This document shows, one piece after another, positions 59,870-64,000 of a stretch of DNA of 64,000 bases. Each line of letters opens with the position of its first letter. Positions within the stretch are counted from its first letter, which is position 1. The DNA is from Juglans regia. Its lineage: Eukaryota > Streptophyta > Magnoliopsida > Fagales > Juglandaceae. The stretch lies in assembly GCF_001411555.2 (NCBI RefSeq), contig NC_049909.1, positions 5,215,485 through 5,279,484 of the forward strand, written 5' to 3'. The notes beneath the pieces were generated by a model that had not been told where the DNA came from, made no database searches, and saw nothing but the letters and a program-made list of their open reading frames with translations. Both the position numbers and the translations under genes were made by a program.

Positions 59870-60740
59870 CACTGAGTGTACTCTGTGTGCCTGTGGCGTG
59901 TTGTATATGTAAGGAGTACATGTGGGATGTACTCCATGTGATGGTGAGATACACCATATGGCGGGTACGCCATGATGGTGACATGCCGTGATGTGTATGA
60001 AGGGAGTACACGATGGGTGTACTCTGTGTGGGGTATAGTATATGTGAGGAGTACACGTGAAGTATACTCTATGTGGTGGAGTAATGCACCATGTGGCGGA
60101 TATGCCATAATGGTGATGTGGCATATGGGATGGGAATAGTACACGCTGTGTGTACTTTATGTGTGGTGTAATGCGAGACAAGGAGAGTATATGTAAAATA
60201 TACCCTCCTGGCGTATTGTGGAACGGGACGAGTACAAGTGGAGTGTACTCAGTGACGTAGTGCATGTAAGAGGAGTACCTGTAGAATGTACTCTATGTGG
60301 TGGACGATGCATCATATGGCGTGTATGCCATATTGGTGATGTCGTATGTATGTGGAGCACATGTGAAATGTACTCCATATGATGGGTGATTCACCATATG
60401 GCAAGGACGCCATAATGGTGATGTGTCGTAGTGTGTATGAAGAGAGTATACGAGGAGTGTACTCCATGTGATGTAATGATGTACCATATGGCGGGTATGC
60501 CATAGTGGTGATATGGTGTGTATGGATGGAGTGCATGTGGAATGTACTCCATATGATTGAGGATGCACCATATGGCGTGTAGGCCATAGTGGTGATGGAG
60601 CTTATGTAAAGGGAGTACGAGTGGAACGTAGTCCCTGTGATGGAGTGATGTACCATATGGTAGGTATGCCATAATGGTAACGTGGTGTGTATGAAGGGAG
60701 TATACGTGGAGTGTACTCCACGTAGCAGCGACACTCCGTG
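59870..60740 (+). repeat. Palindromic ~85-bp minisatellite in F4 LTR
   Basis: Seven recognisable units centred on ACCATATGGC at about 59952, 60088, 60311, 60393, 60483, 60567 and 60652; the last five are 82-90 bp apart. Each unit pairs GAGTACA(N)nTGTACTC with ACCATATGG and GCCAT(A)ATGGTGA, all inverted repeats. The copies have diverged. Confidence 0.85.
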
Positions 60741-62814
60741 TGGCGTGTCGTAGAGATAAGGATGGTTATGTGATTTATGGGCGTGGAATGTGATGGATAG
60801 CGTCGAGAACTGTGAAACAGTGTCCCGAAGTAGTTATGGTGTAGCTTGTAGTCTGAAGTGACAGGTGTCACTGTGATGGACTTATGGCCAAGAATATGCG
60901 CAAAGTAGTGGAACAAGTATAAGAGTACGCAGCGGAAGCATGACTGGGCAACGTCACAAAGTGACGTGGTTATTGGAAGTCATGCTTATGATGGGTGAAG
61001 TGTTGAAGTGTAGAAATGGCGAAACGGGAACGTGACGAGATGTCACGATGTGACGGGAGTACGTGAGGAACCGTACTCGTGATGAGTCAGGAGTGATGTA
61101 ATAGAATGTTAGGTAACACGACAAGGTCACGGTGTAGCACTGGAGCAATCTCGGGCTATATAACGTGACATGAAACGTAGTTATGAATGGAGTCTTGTCG
61201 TGTTAAGTGTTGGGATGAACTGTCAAAAGGGACGGGTAGCGTGAAGAGTCATGCTAGCCGGGTTAAAAGAAGATTGGTATTGGAGTATGGCCCTTGTCCC
61301 TACGAGCAGGTGATCAACGTGTTATATACGTTGATCTTAGGTGATAAAGGGGTAAGGTACCTGTGTAACATGGTGAGAGACACGTGCCGGACGGATTCAC
61401 CATATGTAATGGGTAATCTGTCATGAGCATAGTTGCACGGTACTTAAGCCTCAGAGTTGGCTTAGAGCCATGTGTCTTTATGGATGGGAATGAGGATTTA
61501 GTGTGGGCCAAGATGCATGAAGATAGTGACGGATGCATCGTTAGGATTGAGATGTGTGATTTCATCGGTCGGAATCATGCGTCGAATGTGGTTGCAAGAA
61601 GAGTAAGACGAATGTCCTAATGTCTTAATCCTAAGGTGAATAAGGGGTTCACTTTAGTGGATGAGCACTCGAGACAAGATTTTGAGTTGGAAGTTGTGGT
61701 GACCATAAGTGGTCCCCGAAGGATCTAACATAGTGAAGGGCACATAAGTGCACGGGATAGAAGGAGAGTGTTCTAAGTATAGCGTGGTTCTATTTATAGT
61801 TTAAGTTACTTATGCATTAGATAGAGAATGATGCTAAGGTTATGTGTATGCATGTAGGTTGCCATCTGACAAGCACGTGAATGGACTGAATGACATGCAA
61901 GTAACATGGAGTCCAGGTAAGTGTTACGTTCATACTCTTCTAAAGTTATCAAAGATACAAGAAACGCTTTTCCTTTAAAATGCTCACGAAAAGACTAAAG
62001 ACGTTTTAAGAAAGAAAATGCTAAATGTTCAAAAGTATAAGTATGTACGGCCCCTCATTGGCAGCCCCTTTTTATGCACCCAAAAGTATTAATTGTACGC
62101 ATGTGAATGGATGACTATACGTTGTATCTATTGTATGTATTTTCTAAAAAAAAATCCATAAACTGATGAAGATGCATGAAAGGCATGAAAGCAGATGCTT
62201 TTGTGAATCCTACGAACCGATGCTCTCATGTGCACCACGAGGTGATACTCGCGGATGCCATGATTGACGACGTTCAAGGTGACACTTATAGGATGCCACG
62301 GAAGCTAACGCTTAAGCCCATGTATGTTCTTTGTTAAAGAGAAGATAGAACCGAAATGAAATTGAAAAAGAAAACGGAAAGACCATTTTCGGGCTTACGC
62401 CCCAAACGATATTTTCTCACGAAAAGAAATGTTTTCTCACGAAAAGAAAGGACTGTTAAAGGAAAGAACGAACGAATGAAAAAAAAGAAAGAAAGAAACG
62501 AAAGCATGAATGTATGAAGACACGTAACGGCCACATGACATGAACGAAAGGGTACCGATGAATGGGCAGATTGCAATGCCGGGTAAGTAGCGCTGGAAGT
62601 GCACCCAGTGCTGCCCTCTATGAAAAAGGGGTTCCAACCCGTGGCCACGGGCGGAATCCGGGTCCAAAGGAAGACCGCTAACCCCAAACACACGGGGCGT
62701 AATTGTGTGTACTGGCCTATGAAAGCGATAAGAAAGAATGGACGTAAGCACGCACGCACGAACGCACATGTATGCACAAGAGCACAAGAGCACGGGCTCT
62801 TTAAGAAATGAAGG

Positions 62815-62950
62815 CACTGACGGGGGAATCGTTTTACGACGAGAAAGCCCTTTTTAAAGTAAAACCCCGTACAGCGACTCTTGACGAAATGAAGGCACTG
62901 ACGGGGGACACGTTTAAAATAAAGAAAAGCCCCGTCCAGTGACGTTTTCA
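62815..62950 (+). repeat. Two ~68-bp direct repeats
   Basis: GAAATGAAGGCACTGACGGGGG occurs at about 62809 and 62888, each followed by an AAAGCCC..CCCCGT(A/C)CAG segment. Confidence 0.8.
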
Positions 62951-63377
62951 AACGAACGCACACAAGACACGTAGGCACGCACGTAATAGTATGTACGAAT
63001 GATGAATGCATGAATGAAAACCTATGTTGTTATATTCTAACCGTATGAAGTAATGCTTACGAGTCTTCGACTCATTTTAGTTTTTATGCATGTCCCTCCC
63101 CCTCACAGGAACTGCACGATCAGGACGGACACGGCCCATGGAGAAGAGCACGGAAGTCTAGGCACGAGTTTTAAACGTACGAGGCCTTTTTATTATAAGA
63201 TTTATGTTTTCCGCTGTAACCCTCTTTTATGATCAAAGCACATTTTATTTATAAACGTAGAGTCTCGCACCCTGGGGATGCAAGTGAAAAGTTTTAAACA
63301 GGACGGTAATTCCCGTCATCCTTTTTATAAAAATATTTTAGAAAAAGTCCCACCACAAGGACGGGCGTTACACGTAT

Positions 63378-64000
63378 AATTTTACACTTTCATCCAGACC
63401 TTCGAAACTGCCTTGTATCCTCGCTGCATCTAGCCTCCAGAGATCACCATCATGCAGCCCCTCCTAGTTTGACGCCAACCTCCTTTTCCACGTACGTAAA
63501 AGCGATGCCACCGTTAGCGTCCTTCGCCAAGGCTCAACGCCTTTCTGTGCGCCATCGTGTCCGTCTCGGCCTTAGCCTTAGCAGCATGCCATTACCGTGA
63601 GAGCGTCCCTCTCATACAAGGAGGTTAGCAACTGCGGGCAACCATTGTGCCACGTGAGACGCTGAGCAAGCGGATCGCACGACAAGAGACTCGCCCGCGC
63701 ACGGCCAAAAGCCATCCTGCATCTTCACGGTTTTACCCAACCGTCTCCTGGAAAGTGCAGCCTCCCAAGGAAGTCAAGTCACCGCTTGCTCCTCCTCAAC
63801 GCTGCCTTACGCCGCCACCGTGACCCAGCCGTGAACACGTAGCCTTCGATAGCCATCCCGCAAGCCTCTGTTTTTCACTCCCGAAATAGAGGATGTTTCT
63901 CCTCCTACCATGAGCCATTGCAACCTTTAACCACCGTGAGCTTCTTCACGTTGCGGCTCCAGAAACCGCCGGCGCCGCCACACCGTATCTCCCTCTCTGT
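63378..64000 (+). mobile_element. Outer LTR continued (C-rich leader), runs off window
   Basis: It resumes after the CGTAT duplication with a C-rich leader like the other LTRs. No convincing coding frame. The right end of the element is outside the window. Confidence 0.55.

Larger units (their letters stand above)
57981..63372 (+). mobile_element. Complete 5.4-kb solo LTR, family F4
   Basis: 5392 bp from TGTAATACCCAGC to GGACGGGCGTTACA with a perfect duplication CGTAT at 57976-57980 and 63373-63377. In order: AT-rich start, C-rich leader (58500-59340), a palindromic minisatellite (59870-60740), GGTGATAAAGGGGTAAGG (61339), CCAGGTAAGT (61913-61922), conserved block GTGCACCCAGTGCTGCCC (62598-62700), TTCGACTCATTTTAG, and an acceptor-like CACAG at 63108. 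It is unusually long for a solo LTR and inserted inside another LTR. Confidence 0.95.

Noticed and set aside
59635..60734. Several overlapping minus-strand frames with repeated His/Ile/Tyr/Thr-rich peptides.
   Set aside because: They are shadows of the ~85-bp palindromic minisatellite; each register is open because the unit lacks stops.
59870..60740. Regular palindromic repeats suggestive of a CRISPR array.
   Set aside because: The sequence is plant nuclear DNA, units are contiguous with diverged repeats and no unique spacers, and they lie within an LTR.

Overview
This window is nuclear DNA from a dicot plant, almost certainly a woody one. It holds one recognisable host gene, a plant deubiquitinase split by spliceosomal introns, buried in transposable elements: L1-type LINEs, Ty3/gypsy fragments, solo LTRs, tRNA-derived SINEs, Tourist-like and hAT-like MITEs and a miniature LTR element. 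The MITE and LINE 3' ends look like those I associate with Fagales (walnut/hickory/oak relatives), but that placement is a low-confidence inference. There are no bacterial-style operons, rRNA or tRNA genes, or CRISPR arrays.

The host gene is on the minus strand, from a start codon at 42540 to a stop at 7286. It encodes an apparently intact 657-residue ubiquitin carboxyl-terminal hydrolase of the UBP25 type in eight exons. Every exon junction keeps frame and has GT-AG borders. Five introns are short (79-803 bp). Two are huge because of transposon insertions: intron 4 (22757-41435 in gene terms, bounded by exons 4 and 5, about 19 kb) and intron 7 (7419-20842, 13.4 kb). The last exon, 43 codons, lies 13 kb beyond exon 7, and most of the window is this gene's introns.

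Layout: 1-6224 holds a MITE, a decayed Ty3/gypsy element and a triplicated 170-bp segment. 6225-7285 is the gene's 3' flank. 7286-42540 is the gene. Intron 7 contains a TRIM element, a LINE (L1a) split by a MITE and a 2.2-kb solo LTR, a second LINE (L1b), an LTR 3' fragment and a SINE. Intron 4 contains an LTR fragment with a hAT-like element, a mosaic LINE (L1c), a long solo LTR carrying a MITE with chloroplast ycf2 DNA, a nested solo LTR and an ORF1-only LINE (L1d), then another LTR and a SINE. 42541-43513 is the promoter side. 43514-64000 is nearly all LTR material: four solo or nested LTRs and an Athila-like gag/protease fragment.

The solo LTRs follow a common plan. They start TGTAA(C/T), carry a C-rich leader often followed by GTAAGT, then a second AGGTAAGT, a conserved block, a pyrimidine tract ending in CAG, and a short acidic reading frame, and they end near GTTACA. 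I suggest this is an intron-like module shared by several LTR families. All four LINEs lie antisense to the deubiquitinase gene.
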